A stretch of DNA of 64,000 nucleotides, taken from positions 434,001-498,000 of the forward strand of contig NZ_JAAKZG010000004.1 in NCBI RefSeq assembly GCF_011045115.1, written 5' to 3'. Position 1 is the stretch's first letter, and every line of letters starts with the position of its first letter. The notes under the pieces were generated by a model. The model saw nothing but the letters and a program-made list of their open reading frames with translations. It made no database searches and was not told the origin of the DNA. Below are positions 9,722-19,339 of this stretch, piece by piece. Origin of the DNA: Mesorhizobium zhangyense. Its GTDB lineage: Bacteria; Pseudomonadota; Alphaproteobacteria; Rhizobiales; Rhizobiaceae. Both the position numbers and the translations under genes were made by a program.

Positions 9722-12633
9722 GCGGTCTCCTCCTCGGCCGCCGCGATCCGCGAGGCGCGGAGCCGGCGGACGGACTGGTGGGCAAACGCAATCAACATCA
9801 GCACCGTGGCGCCGAGAACCAGCGAGAAGACGCCCAGATCGAAAAGGATCGCGCTTGCCACGGGAATGGAGCCTATCAGCGGCAACTCCACATATTGCGA
9901 ATGGGATGTCAGGAACGGATAGCCGAACAGCCAGGAGCCCATGCCGACCAGAGCGGCAAGGAGCAGGCCAAAGCCGATCCAGTTGAGGGGCAAAACCCGC
10001 AGCCTGTCTTCGACCCATCGCGTGCCCGCGGCCAGATATTGCAGGATGAAGGCCGCAGCCATGGCCACGCCGGCGGCGAAACCGCCTCCGGGAAGGTCAT
10101 GCCCCCGGAAGAACAGATAGGCTGCGAGCACGATGATGACCGGGAACAGCCATTGCATGATAACCGCCGGGATCAACAGATAGTCGCTCACCGTTTCGCC
10201 GGCTGTGCGGTCCGGCCTTGCCTCGTCGGTGGCGTTCTGAACGCGCTGCTGTTCCGGCGACTCGACGGAATCGGGCGCCGGCCTGAAGCGCCGGAACAAG
10301 GAGAACACCGTCAACGCCACGATGCCGAGCACGGTAATTTCGCCAAACGTATCGAACCCGCGGAAATCGACGAGGATAACGTTGACCACGTTGCGGCCTC
10401 CGCCCTCCGTATATGCTTTTTCGAGGAAATAGTCGGCGATGGTCGGCGGGGCTGCGCGCGTCATTACGGCGTAGGCAACGAGCGTCATGCCGCCCCCTGC
10501 CGCCACAGCGATGGCAAGATCGCGGTATCGGCGCAGTCTCGCAGCCATCCTGATCGCATCGGTTTGAAATTCTTCGGATCGCTTGGGCAGCCAACGCAGG
10601 CCAAGCAGAATGAGCACGGTCGTCACGATCTCGACGAGCAGTTGCGTGACGGCAAGGTCGGGCGCGGAAAACCACACGAATGTGGTGCACGTGACGAGCC
10701 CTGCCCCGCCCAGAAAGATAAGAGCGACCAGCCGGTGGAACTTGGCCTGATAGGCGGCGCCAACGGCGCAGAAGATGCCGATTGCCCAAAGGCCGGAAAA
10801 GACCGCATCGTCAAGATTCCAGCTGAATGCGGCCAGACCGAAACTCATGTGGTAGAGCGGCCAGGCAGCAGCGATGAGCGCCACCGCCACGAGAAGGCGA
10901 AGCTGCGGCTGAAGACGGCGGGTGCCCAGGCGGTTTTCGAGAAACCGCGCGCCTCTCCACGACACCGCCACCATTACGCGCTCGAAGATGCGCTGGCCCT
11001 TGAGCTGACGAAAGTAGGGCGGCCCCTCTTCGCAATGCGCCAGATAATTCTTCAAAAGCAGATAAAGGAGCGCGCCGCCCAAGAGTGCCAGGAAGCTCAT
11101 CAGCAACGGCAGGGTGACGCCATGCCAGATCGCGAGGCTGTATTCAGGTGTGGCGAGGCCGAGAACGGATGTGACCGCCGTATGCAGGAACGGTCCTATG
11201 GTCAGCCCGGGAACGATGCCGACGACAAGGCAGGTCAGCACCAGAAGCTGGATCGGGAATCGCATCAGAAACGGCGGTTCGTGCGGCTCGCGAGGCAGGT
11301 CGTCCGGCAATTTGCCGAAGAACACGCCGTGGATGAACCGTATCGAATAGGTCACCGCAAACGCGCTCGCCAGCACGGCGACATACGGCGCGACCCTGTC
11401 GAGGATGGAATCGGCGTGGGTTTCGATCGCCTCGGCGAAGAACATTTCCTTCGACAGAAAACCGTTGAGCAACGGCACGCCCGCCATCGCCGCGCTCGCC
11501 ACCATGGCCAATGTGGCGGTGAATGGCATGAAGCGGAACAGCCCGCCCAGGCGCTGCATGTCCCGCGTGCCGGTCTCATGGTCGATGATGCCGGCTGCCA
11601 TGAACAGCGATGCCTTGAAGGTGGCATGATTTGTCATGTGGAAGATGGCGGCGATCAGGCCCAGAGGGCTGCCGAGGCTGAGCAGGAGCGTGATCAGGCC
11701 GAGATGGCTGATGGTCGAATAGGCAAGCAGGCCCTTTATGTCGCGCTGGAAAATCGCGAAATAGGCTCCAAGCAACAGCGACGCCATCCCGGCAAAGCCG
11801 ACGATCCAGAACCATTCATAGGTGCCCGCCAGCACCGGCCAGAAGCGTGCCATCAGAAACACACCGGCCTTCACCATGGTCGCCGAATGCAGATAGGCGG
11901 AAACCGGCGTCGGCGCGGCCATGGCGTTGGGCAGCCAGAAATGGAACGGAAACTGCGCGCTCTTGGTCAGGGCGCCGAGCAGGAAGAGTATGAGGGCGGG
12001 CAAATAAAGATCGCTTGAGCGGATCAGATCGCCCGACGCCAGAACAACGTCGAGATCATAACTGCCGACGATGTGGCCGATCAGCAGGACACCTGCCAGC
12101 AGGCAGAGCCCGCCGATGCCCGTGACGGTCAGCGCCATGCGCGCGCCATCGCGGGCGTTGGCGTTGTGGTACCAATAGCCGATCAGCAGAAAGGAGAAGA
12201 TGCTGGTCAATTCCCAGAAGACGACCAGCAGGATGAGATTCCCCGACAGCACGATGCCGAGCATCGCCCCCATGAACGCCAGGAAGAAGGCGTAGAACCG
12301 AGGGATCGGGTCTTCCGGCGACATGTAGTAGCGGGCGTAGAGCACGACCAGAAAGCCGATGCCACTGACGAGCATGGCGAAGAGCCAGGCAAAGCCATCC
12401 ATGCGCAGCGTGAAGTTCAGGCCAAGCGTGGGCAGCCACTCGATCTGCGCACGAACAGGTCCTTCCGCGACGATTGCCGGGTAGCACATGGACGCCAGCA
12501 CAAGCCCGCAGACAGTCACCGCGCCGGCAAGCCATGCTTCGGCATTTCTAGCATTGGAGGGAAAAAATGCAGCCATCGCGCTGCCGATGAACGGCAGGAA
12601 GATCATCAAGATAAGCGATGTATCTTTCGCCAT
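9718..12633 (-). CDS. phaAB: Fused monovalent cation/H+ antiporter subunits A and B
   Basis: 971 residues from the ATG at 12633; a TTG 33 bases upstream also stays in frame but is less likely. The NuoL-like A part has YYMSPEDPIPRFYAFFLAFMGAMLG-type sequence, ELTSIFSFLLIGYW (proton-path glutamate) and GALTKSAQFPFHFWLPNAM (lysine). The C-terminal 250 residues carry the MnhB domain (FRGHDLPGGGFAAGVAMA). The A-B fusion marks the rhizobial group 2 Pha system, first described for K+ adaptation and root invasion in Sinorhizobium. First gene of the operon; its promoter should lie in 12634-12727, shared with the divergent HTH gene. Confidence 0.95.
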   Translation of the reverse strand: MAKDTSLILMIFLPFIGSAMAAFFPSNARNAEAWLAGAVTVCGLVLASMCYPAIVAEGPVRAQIEWLPTLGLNFTLRMDGFAWLFAMLVSGIGFLVVLYARYYMSPEDPIPRFYAFFLAFMGAMLGIVLSGNLILLVVFWELTSIFSFLLIGYWYHNANARDGARMALTVTGIGGLCLLAGVLLIGHIVGSYDLDVVLASGDLIRSSDLYLPALILFLLGALTKSAQFPFHFWLPNAMAAPTPVSAYLHSATMVKAGVFLMARFWPVLAGTYEWFWIVGFAGMASLLLGAYFAIFQRDIKGLLAYSTISHLGLITLLLSLGSPLGLIAAIFHMTNHATFKASLFMAAGIIDHETGTRDMQRLGGLFRFMPFTATLAMVASAAMAGVPLLNGFLSKEMFFAEAIETHADSILDRVAPYVAVLASAFAVTYSIRFIHGVFFGKLPDDLPREPHEPPFLMRFPIQLLVLTCLVVGIVPGLTIGPFLHTAVTSVLGLATPEYSLAIWHGVTLPLLMSFLALLGGALLYLLLKNYLAHCEEGPPYFRQLKGQRIFERVMVAVSWRGARFLENRLGTRRLQPQLRLLVAVALIAAAWPLYHMSFGLAAFSWNLDDAVFSGLWAIGIFCAVGAAYQAKFHRLVALIFLGGAGLVTCTTFVWFSAPDLAVTQLLVEIVTTVLILLGLRWLPKRSEEFQTDAIRMAARLRRYRDLAIAVAAGGGMTLVAYAVMTRAAPPTIADYFLEKAYTEGGGRNVVNVILVDFRGFDTFGEITVLGIVALTVFSLFRRFRPAPDSVESPEQQRVQNATDEARPDRTAGETVSDYLLIPAVIMQWLFPVIIVLAAYLFFRGHDLPGGGFAAGVAMAAAFILQYLAAGTRWVEDRLRVLPLNWIGFGLLLAALVGMGSWLFGYPFLTSHSQYVELPLIGSIPVASAILFDLGVFSLVLGATVLMLIAFAHQSVRRLRASRIAAAEEETA

Positions 12634-12727
12634 GCACCCTGTCTTCTCTCGTGGAGGAATCGGCAAACCATTGCCCTATCTCGCCCATTATGGTTGACTT
12701 GCACGGCAAACGGCAAGTTTTTTATCC

Positions 12728-12976
12728 ATGCCCCTACTTCCATCGCAATGCCGCGCGGCGCGCGGCCTTCTCAACTGGTCGCAGGAGCAGCTTGCAATGC
12801 TGGCGGGCGTATCGCGCAGCACGATCAAGGATTTCGAGTGCCATCGCCACGCACTTCACCGCAGCTCGGAAGACCTGCTGGTGAGCGCATTCGAGACGGG
12901 CGGCGTTCAGTTTCTGTTCGAGGAGGACGCCGGGCCAGGCGTCCGGCTGAAGTCACGCCGGCAGGAAGGGCGCTAG
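12728..12976 (+). CDS. Small XRE-type helix-turn-helix protein
   Basis: 82 residues. Residues 10-60 form a Cro/CI-like helix-turn-helix: RAARGLLNWSQEQLAMLAGV then SRSTIKDFECHRHALHRSSED. The remainder (FETGGVQFLFEEDAGPGVRL) matches many short alphaproteobacterial HTH proteins, in which this segment follows the DNA-binding domain directly. No good ribosome site is visible before the ATG. It is divergent from the pha operon with 94 bases between starts, so it may act on that promoter or its own; no operator was recognised. Confidence 0.8.
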   Translation: MPLLPSQCRAARGLLNWSQEQLAMLAGVSRSTIKDFECHRHALHRSSEDLLVSAFETGGVQFLFEEDAGPGVRLKSRRQEGR

Positions 12977-13034
12977 TTCGGATATTCGCTGTCCCGTCTT
13001 AGGTCGCCGTTGATCTGACAGCGACCAAAGATCG

Positions 13035-14258
13035 CTACGGCGCGCCCTGCTCCACCGCAGCCAGCCCCCGCTCCTCTTTCACGAATGGCCGGAACGTCAT
13101 GGCGATCAGCATCGCGGCGATGCCCATCCCCCACGAGCCGATATAGAGCCATGCGTAGCTGTCAAAACGGTCATAGATCAGGCCGCCCAGCAGCGGGCCG
13201 GTCGACATGCCGAGGCTGCCGGCCATCGCAGTGCCGCCGATGATGGTGCCCATCATCCTGAGCGGAAAGTTCTCGCGCACGATCACCGCATAAAGCGGCA
13301 TCACGCCGGCATAGATGAAGCCGACCATCACCGCCACGGCGTAGAATTCGCCGAGCTGGCTGGCGAAGACGTAGGCAAGCACGCCGAAGGCCTGCGCCAG
13401 CAGTCCCAGCACCAGCACGCGCTGCGCGCCGAACCGGTCGCCCATGATGCCGAAGCCGATTCGCCCGAACATGCCGGCCAGCCCCTCGACACTGTAGATC
13501 GAGACAGCGGCGATCATTGGAATGCCGCATGTCACCGCATAGCTCACAGTGTGGAAGATCGGGCCGGAATGGGTGGCGCAGCAGAAGAAATTGGCCAGCA
13601 TCAGCACGATGAACTGCGGCGAGCGCACTGCCTGCTTCACTGTCATGTCCGATTGCGGTTCGTCGGCCATGGCCGCCTCATTGCCCTGCTCCAGTGCGGG
13701 CGGGCGGCGCAGCAGTAGCGATGCCGGGATCATCGTCACGGCGGCAATGCCGGCAATTATCAGCATCGAGGTTCGCCAGTCGTAAGCTGTCACCAGCCAG
13801 GCTGCCAGCGGCGCCATGGTCATCGGCGCCATGCCCATGCCGGCCGAGACCAGCGAAACGGCGAGGCTGCGCTGCGTGTCGAACCAGCCGGTGACGCAGG
13901 CCATCATGGGCGCAACCATCGCAGCGGTCGCAGCGCCTACGAAAACACCGAAGACCAGTTGGAACTGGACCAGCGATCCGGCCTGGCTCGCCAGCGCGAG
14001 GCTTGCGGCAAGCGCGACCGATCCCGCCAGCACCACGGGGCGCGGGCCAAACCTGTCGGACAGGCTGCCCCACACCATGCTGGCCAGCGCCATGGCCAGA
14101 AAACCGAACGTCATGGCGGTGGAAATGCCGGTCACCGACCAGCCGGTCTCTTTTGCCATAGGCTGCAGGAAAACCGGCAGCGAAAACATCGCGCCGATAG
14201 CGACACACCCCAACAGGCCGCCAGCGGCAACGATGACCCAACGATAGGAACTGGTCAT
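13035..14258 (-). CDS. MFS transporter
   Basis: 407 residues from ATG 14258 (MTSSYRWVIVAAGGLLG), preceded by GAGAGAC; a GTG 21 bases upstream is also open. Twelve hydrophobic helices with the MFS loop 2-3 signature GSLSDRFGPRPVV near residue 70 and its repeat GIMGDRFGAQRVL in the second half. A middle loop of about 25 residues (PALEQGNEAAMADEPQS) separates the halves. Layout and the TGWSVTGIS motif resemble the monocarboxylate/oxalate-formate group of MFS proteins. Substrate unknown; no enzyme gene is coupled to it, though the sulfone operon ends about 470 bases away on the same strand. Confidence 0.88.
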   Translation of the reverse strand: MTSSYRWVIVAAGGLLGCVAIGAMFSLPVFLQPMAKETGWSVTGISTAMTFGFLAMALASMVWGSLSDRFGPRPVVLAGSVALAASLALASQAGSLVQFQLVFGVFVGAATAAMVAPMMACVTGWFDTQRSLAVSLVSAGMGMAPMTMAPLAAWLVTAYDWRTSMLIIAGIAAVTMIPASLLLRRPPALEQGNEAAMADEPQSDMTVKQAVRSPQFIVLMLANFFCCATHSGPIFHTVSYAVTCGIPMIAAVSIYSVEGLAGMFGRIGFGIMGDRFGAQRVLVLGLLAQAFGVLAYVFASQLGEFYAVAVMVGFIYAGVMPLYAVIVRENFPLRMMGTIIGGTAMAGSLGMSTGPLLGGLIYDRFDSYAWLYIGSWGMGIAAMLIAMTFRPFVKEERGLAAVEQGAP

Positions 14259-14726
14259 GTCAGTCTCTCGCTCTTGCACCGCTCCTGCCGGCCCTTCCGG
14301 TCACATTATCGCGGCTATGCTGCAAGGACGTATGGAGGCCGCCAATTTCGACATCGCAATTGCATTTTAATTCTGGTTGCAAAATATCATCAGATACAGA
14401 CGCATCGCGCGCAATCACCGCGCAATGCCGTGGAACAGCGGGGGAAAGACCGAGACGATGCTGTCGTTCCAGGCATCCTTGCCGAAGCACTAAGACAGCC
14501 ATGGCGGCCCCTTTCGCCATCGCTCACCTCAGCGCTTCTGGCGATCGTGGTGGAGCGAGCGACCGGGCTGCGCTTCGCCTGCTTGATGGCTAGACGTATA
14601 CGGCAGCCGGTGCCCGGCATGGTGCCTGCATAACCGTGGATACCGGCGGAACGGTACACGGCGCGGGAGGAGCCTGCCTGACGCCTGACTGCGCGGGATT
14701 TGGTTGCCAAGGCCTGGCTGGAGATG
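14259..14726. other. 468-base intergenic region
   Basis: Lies between the end of the sfn operon and the MFS gene, both on the minus strand. It should contain the MFS promoter. The part 14340-14400 is AT-richer than its surroundings. Short open frames exist on both strands but have no ribosome site and no family likeness. A small inverted repeat CTGGAG/CTCCAG (14718-14736) spans the sfnB stop and might act in termination. Confidence 0.5.
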
Positions 14727-15974
14727 TCAGCTCCAGGCGTGCAGCGGCGGGTTTTCGCCGTTGAGGAAATACTTGCCGAGAATCGAATATTTCCAGCGCA
14801 CCGGGTCGTGAAGCGTGTGCGTGCGGGCATTTCGCCAGAGACGATCGAGACCGTGCTCGGCAAGCGTAGAACGCGTGCCTGCCAGCTCGAACAGCTTGTT
14901 GGTCGCCTCGATCGCGATTTCGGTCGACAGGATCTTTGCCTCGGCAGTTACGATCTGCGCTTCGGCAACGGCTTCGGCTGTCGGACTTGCGACAGCGCGG
15001 TCGATGGCCAGGCCGGCCTTTTCAAGCAGGGCCTGGGCCGCGTGCAACCTCAGCGTCAGGCTGCCGATGGCCTGGATCGTGTAGGGATCGTCCCAGGCAT
15101 TGTCGACACCGCTGTCGACCCAGGCACGGCTCTTCGTCCGCACGAACCGGACCGTCTCGTCGATTGCGGCCTGAGCAATGCCTGTATCGACCGCCACCTG
15201 GATGATCTGGAAGATCGCGCCGTCGGCAGTCGGCTTGTCGTAACCCTTGTAGCCCGGCACAAGATGGGTCTTCGGCACCTTGACGTTGTCGATGATGACC
15301 GTGCCCGACAGCGTCGTGCGCTGGCCGAAGCTCGACCAGTCGTCGATCACGGTGAGGCCCGGCGCCGCGCGGTCGGCAATGGCATACCAGGCGCGGCCCT
15401 CGTCATCGAGCGCAACTATCGGAACCAGATGGGCAAGCAGTGCGCCGGTCGAATAGAATTTCTGGCCGTTGACGATCACATCGTCGCCAGCGTCGACGAA
15501 ACGTGTCTCGAAGTCGGCTGCGCGTTTGGAGCCGAACTCGGAAAAGGCATTGCCGAAGCGCGTGCCCTTCAGAACTTCCGCGAAAAGCAGCTTCTGCTGT
15601 TCGATATCGGAGACGGTGCGGATGGCCGCGACCACGCCAAGATGGTTCTGCGCCACCTGCCCGATCGACGAGTCGGCTGCCGAGATGATCTCGATCACCT
15701 TTGCCAAAGTGGCATAGGACAGTTCCGGGCCGCCGAAAGCTTTCGGCACGTTGATGGACCAGAGGCCGCTCTGCGAAAAGGCGTCGAGCTCGGCCTGCGG
15801 CCAGATGCGCTCACGGTCGCGTTTGGCGGCATCCACGGCGAAGTCCGATGCGAGTTTCCGCGCAATCGACAGCGCCTCGGCGTCGTCCTTGATGATATGG
15901 GCAGGCGCGGCTGGCCTTGCGACGGCCGGAACGGCGGCGGAGGCCTTGTCGGTCTTGACGGTGGAAAGTGTCAT
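14727..15974 (-). CDS. sfnB: SfnB-family sulfur-acquisition acyl-CoA dehydrogenase-like flavoprotein
   Basis: 415 residues with the acyl-CoA dehydrogenase fold: helical N-terminal part (SGLWSINVPKAFGGPELSYATLAKVIE-type), a central beta domain, and a C-terminal helical domain with RNARTHTLHDPVRWKYSILGKYFLNGE. The end matches my memory of SfnB and related DszC/DmoA-like oxidoreductases used to obtain sulfur from organosulfur compounds. The first 25 residues (Ala/Pro-rich) are outside the fold. Last gene of the operon sfnG-livGHM-SBP-livF-sfnB. The likely role is oxidation of a sulfone or another organosulfur compound; the substrate is not proven. Confidence 0.85.
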   Translation of the reverse strand: MTLSTVKTDKASAAVPAVARPAAPAHIIKDDAEALSIARKLASDFAVDAAKRDRERIWPQAELDAFSQSGLWSINVPKAFGGPELSYATLAKVIEIISAADSSIGQVAQNHLGVVAAIRTVSDIEQQKLLFAEVLKGTRFGNAFSEFGSKRAADFETRFVDAGDDVIVNGQKFYSTGALLAHLVPIVALDDEGRAWYAIADRAAPGLTVIDDWSSFGQRTTLSGTVIIDNVKVPKTHLVPGYKGYDKPTADGAIFQIIQVAVDTGIAQAAIDETVRFVRTKSRAWVDSGVDNAWDDPYTIQAIGSLTLRLHAAQALLEKAGLAIDRAVASPTAEAVAEAQIVTAEAKILSTEIAIEATNKLFELAGTRSTLAEHGLDRLWRNARTHTLHDPVRWKYSILGKYFLNGENPPLHAWS

Positions 15975-16003
15975 GGCTGGTTTCCTTGTCTGGGGTGTTT
16001 CGG

Positions 16004-16795
16004 TCAGGCGACGGCAGGAATGGGAGTGGCCTCTGCGAGCGGCTGGGGCTTCTGGCCGAGGTAGAAGGCGCGCACGTCCTCGCGCTGCCTGAGCTCAGTC
16101 GCCGAGCCGGCAAGAACGGTGACGCCGTTTTCCAGAACCGTGGCCTCGTCGGCATATTTGAGCGCGACTGCCGAGTTCTGTTCGGCCACCAGGATGGTCA
16201 GGCCGGCATCGCGGTTGAGTCTGCGCAGCGTCAGGAAAATATCCTGGACCACGAGCGGGGCGAGCCCCATCGAAGGCTCGTCGAGCACGAGCAGGCGCGG
16301 ACGCGACATCAGCGCACGGCCAATCGCTGTCATCTGTTGCTCACCACCTGACGTTAGGCCGGAAAGCGTGCGCCGCTTCTCTTTCAAGCGTGGAAAATAA
16401 CCATAGACCTGTTCGAGGTCCGCCTTGATCTCGCCGCCGCTTGCGCTGCGCCCGATACCGCCGGACACGAGATTTTCCTCGACCGTGAGGCTGCGGAAGC
16501 AGTGGCGGCCTTCCAGCACCTGGACCAGCCCGGCACGGACGAGATCGCCCGGCCGCCGGCGTGCGACGTCGACACCCTCAAACCGAATCGTGCCCGCGCT
16601 GACCTGCCCGCGTTCGGCCGGCAGAAGGTTGGAGACGGCCTTCAGCGTCGTCGTCTTGCCCGCACCGTTTGCCCCAAGCAAGGCAAGTATCTGCCCGCGG
16701 CGCAGCTTAAAGCTCACCCCGTGAAGAGCGGTGATGGCGTGGTTATAGGTGGCGTGAACATTGTCCACCGAGAGAAGAATGTCGTCATTGGCCAT
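16004..16795 (-). CDS. livF: LivF-type ABC transporter ATPase
   Basis: 263 residues. Walker A GANGAGKTTTLK near 40-50, Q-loop, signature LTSGGEQQMTAIGRALM (Leu-Thr instead of Leu-Ser), Walker B LLVLDEPSMGLAP, as in LivF of branched-chain amino acid transporters (HAAT family). Partner ATPase LivG, permeases LivH/LivM and a binding protein are encoded in the same operon. Because sfnG and sfnB flank the transporter, import of an organosulfur compound is more likely than leucine. A hairpin separates it from the binding-protein gene. Confidence 0.93.
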   Translation of the reverse strand: MANDDILLSVDNVHATYNHAITALHGVSFKLRRGQILALLGANGAGKTTTLKAVSNLLPAERGQVSAGTIRFEGVDVARRRPGDLVRAGLVQVLEGRHCFRSLTVEENLVSGGIGRSASGGEIKADLEQVYGYFPRLKEKRRTLSGLTSGGEQQMTAIGRALMSRPRLLVLDEPSMGLAPLVVQDIFLTLRRLNRDAGLTILVAEQNSAVALKYADEATVLENGVTVLAGSATELRQREDVRAFYLGQKPQPLAEATPIPAVA

Positions 16796-16829
16796 GGAGA
16801 TTCTTCCGTTCGCCTGGGGCGATGAGGAA

Positions 16830-16860
16830 GATGGGTGCCGGAAAAACCCCGGCGTCCATC
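16830..16860 (-). terminator. Hairpin just after the Liv-type binding-protein gene
   Basis: Arms 16830-16841 and 16849-16860 pair over 12 positions (two G-U) around a 7-base loop. It lies 8 bases past the binding-protein stop and before livF. No T run follows, so an mRNA-stabilising or attenuating element is more likely than a full terminator. Confidence 0.55.
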
Positions 16861-16867
16861 CTGTCGA

Positions 16868-18205
16868 TCAGTTGGTGGAGACGGCGTCCGCATCTTCGGC
16901 GGTACGCAGCTTGATGCCCTTTTCGGCCGCATAGGCTTCCGAAGACTTCTCGATGATCGGCCGCAGCAGCGCCCAGTCGGGGGCGATCCAGTCGGAGACG
17001 ACGTTCCATTTCGCGCCGTCCCACTGCTGGAAGGTCACGTAGCCCTCGCCCTCATGGTTGTCCCAGCTCACATTGATCGAGTGGAACAGACCCTTGGCGC
17101 CGAGCGCCTCGACTTTGGCCGGGTCGAGCTTGAGATGTTCGAAGCCCCAGCGGACTTCGTCGCCGGTCAGCGTGCGCTTGCCGAACTTCTCCTGGGCGAT
17201 GCGGATCGCCTCGACATTCAGGATGCCGTTGACGATGCCGAGATTGTGGTAGACCGAGCCGATGCGCTTCTTGTCTTCCAGATTGCCCTTGCCGGCGTCG
17301 TAGACCGTCTTGACGATCTCCTTGACCACCGGATACTCGGCACCCGAAGCCTGCGTGGTGATGGCGGTGTAGCCCTTGGCAGCGTCGCCGGCGGGGATCA
17401 CATCCTCTTCCGAGTTCGACCAGACATTGCCGACGATGTGGTCAACCGGGAAGCCGACCTTGGCCGCCGTCTTGAGCGCCACCGGGTTCATCACGCCCCA
17501 GCCGCGCAAGACGACGAAATCGGGCTTGGCGCGGCGGATGGTCAGCCACTGCGACTGCTGCTCGTTGCCCGGATGCGGAACCTCGATCTGCTGCAGCTCG
17601 AAGCCATATTTTTGGGCAAGCAGTTCGTAGATCGGGATGGTTTCCTTGCCATAGGGCGAGCCGTGGTAGAGCACCACGATCTTCTTGCCCTTGAGGCCTT
17701 CGAGCCCGCCTTCCTTCGAGGCGATGTAGTTCACGATGCCCGAGGTTTCGCTGTAGGGATTGAGCAGCAGCGGAAAGACATAGGGAAACACACGGCCATC
17801 AGTGGAATCGGTGCGGCCGTGGTTGATGGTGATCAGCGGCACCTTGTCCTGCGTGATGCGGTCGATCATGGCGTAGGCGATGCCGACTGACAGCGGGTTC
17901 CAGGCAGCGACGCCCGGGTTGCTTTTCAGCCGCTCGTAAACCTCGACCCCCTTCTCGACCTCATACTGCGTCTCGCCTTCCGACCAAGTCAGCTTGACGC
18001 CGTTGACGCCGCCGTCGCGCGTGTTGATCAGGTTGAGATAGTCGATGAAGCCGCCGAAGAAGCCGGTTCCACCGGCGGCATAAGGTCCGACGCGATAGCT
18101 TTGCAGCGGAAAATACTGCTCGTCGGCATAGGCGGCGGGCAATGCCACCGACAGGGAGAGTGCCGCCGACAGCGCCACCGCCTTGAACTTGCTTATGATG
18201 GTCAT
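16868..18205 (-). CDS. Branched-chain-amino-acid-type ABC solute-binding protein
   Basis: 445 residues with a clear signal peptide (cleavage near residue 27, after AAYA). It is larger than LivJ (about 370) and belongs to the type I periplasmic-binding fold: VGPYAAGGTGFFGGFIDYLN, VNGVKLTWSEGETQYEVEKG, VVLRGWGVMNPVALKTA. This long, divergent group of Peripla_BP_6 proteins is often found beside aromatic or organosulfur degradation genes. It sits between livM and livF with hairpins on both sides. Inferred ligand: an organosulfur compound such as a sulfone or methanesulfonate-like molecule. Confidence 0.9.
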   Translation of the reverse strand: MTIISKFKAVALSAALSLSVALPAAYADEQYFPLQSYRVGPYAAGGTGFFGGFIDYLNLINTRDGGVNGVKLTWSEGETQYEVEKGVEVYERLKSNPGVAAWNPLSVGIAYAMIDRITQDKVPLITINHGRTDSTDGRVFPYVFPLLLNPYSETSGIVNYIASKEGGLEGLKGKKIVVLYHGSPYGKETIPIYELLAQKYGFELQQIEVPHPGNEQQSQWLTIRRAKPDFVVLRGWGVMNPVALKTAAKVGFPVDHIVGNVWSNSEEDVIPAGDAAKGYTAITTQASGAEYPVVKEIVKTVYDAGKGNLEDKKRIGSVYHNLGIVNGILNVEAIRIAQEKFGKRTLTGDEVRWGFEHLKLDPAKVEALGAKGLFHSINVSWDNHEGEGYVTFQQWDGAKWNVVSDWIAPDWALLRPIIEKSSEAYAAEKGIKLRTAEDADAVSTN

Positions 18206-18272
18206 GGATACACTCCTTGATTGGATCGTCCCGGTTTCGGTCCGATGTTCATTTTCAGGTACAAATTCCGTT

Positions 18273-18288
18273 CGGAGCGCTTGCTCCG
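18273..18288 (-). other. Hairpin between livM and the binding-protein gene
   Basis: CGGAGC-gctt-GCTCCG, a perfect 6-bp stem with a 4-base loop directly after the livM stop. Likely RNA processing or stability element that lets the binding protein be made in excess of the permease. Confidence 0.45.
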
Positions 18289-18289
18289 T

Positions 18290-19336
18290 CTATCTCCGGG
18301 TCAGCCGAAGCGCCGACCCGAGGCGTCTTCGTATCCGGTCCCAGAGCGACACGAGGCCATCCGGTTCGAGGATCAGAAACAGGATGATGAGCGCGCCCAG
18401 CACGATGCGCTGGCTCATGTCGAGCACGCCTGAATCGAAGATGTCGCCGAGCAGGAAACTCCCGAGCCGGGCGAGGACCAGAGGGAAGACCACGATCAGA
18501 GCCGCGCCGAAGAAGGCTCCCCGGATCGAGGCCAACCCGCCGATGATGATGATGAAGAGGATCTGGAACGAGCGGTCGAGGTTGAAGCCGGCGGGCTCCA
18601 CGGTGCGCAGATAGGCGAAGGCCCAGAGCACGCCGGCGACCCCGATGATGAAGGACGAGATGGCGAAGGCGAGAAGTTTTGTCCGCAGCACCGGCACGCC
18701 GATGATGCGTGCCGCCGTCTCATTGTCCCGGACAGCAATGAAGTTGCGCCCCGTCTGGGAAATCACCAGCCTGTAGGCGAGGAAGGTGATGACGGTCACG
18801 ATCGTTAGCGAGAAAAGATAACGCCCGGCAGCGCCGCTGAAGACGATCCCGCCGATCGACAGTGTCGGCGCGTCGATCACGCCCGACGAGGAGTTGTTGG
18901 AAAACCAGCTGAACTTGGTCAGCGCCCATTGCACGAAAAACTGCGCCGCAAGCGTCGAAACCGCCAGGTAGAAGCCTCGCAGACGCAAGCTCGGCAGGCC
19001 AAAGACAATACCGATCCCCGCTGCCACAAGGCCAGAGAGAATGATGCTGCCGACGAGCGGCAGGCCCTCGACCCTGAGGTTGAAATTGTAGGCGGCGAAT
19101 GCCCCGGCGGCCATGAAGGCCGCACTGCCGAGCGACAGCTGGCCGGCATAACCGGTGAGGATGTTGAGCCCGAGCCCGGCAAGGCTCAGCGCCAGGAAGG
19201 GCAGCAGTATGGCTTCGAAGAGGTAGCTCGTGCCCACGAAGGGCACGACGCCATAGGCGATTATGAGAACGAGAACCGGAGCCGCCCATTTCGGAAGGGT
19301 CGGCGCGACGGTGAATTCGGTTGCAAGTGCCGACAT
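18290..19336 (-). CDS. livM: LivM-type ABC transporter permease
   Basis: 348 residues, about nine to ten membrane helices. Family motifs: LGLNILTGYAGQLSLGSAAFM near residues 55-75, FGLPSLRLRGFYLAVSTLAAQF, and GPxG-like end DGLVSLWDRI. It forms the membrane pore with LivH. Only 3 bases separate it from livH. Confidence 0.93.
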   Translation of the reverse strand: MSALATEFTVAPTLPKWAAPVLVLIIAYGVVPFVGTSYLFEAILLPFLALSLAGLGLNILTGYAGQLSLGSAAFMAAGAFAAYNFNLRVEGLPLVGSIILSGLVAAGIGIVFGLPSLRLRGFYLAVSTLAAQFFVQWALTKFSWFSNNSSSGVIDAPTLSIGGIVFSGAAGRYLFSLTIVTVITFLAYRLVISQTGRNFIAVRDNETAARIIGVPVLRTKLLAFAISSFIIGVAGVLWAFAYLRTVEPAGFNLDRSFQILFIIIIGGLASIRGAFFGAALIVVFPLVLARLGSFLLGDIFDSGVLDMSQRIVLGALIILFLILEPDGLVSLWDRIRRRLGSALRLTRR

Positions 19337-19339
19337 GGC

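Noticed and set aside
9778-12018. Long open frame of 746 codons on the plus strand across phaAB
   Set aside because: Antisense shadow of a GC-rich gene; composition dominated by Arg/His/Gln/Glu with no family likeness, while the minus strand encodes clear PhaAB.
12988-13026. Possible terminator between the HTH gene and the MFS gene (CGCTGTC/GACAGCG and GGTCGC/GCGACC)
   Set aside because: The two stems compete, loops are long and no T run follows.
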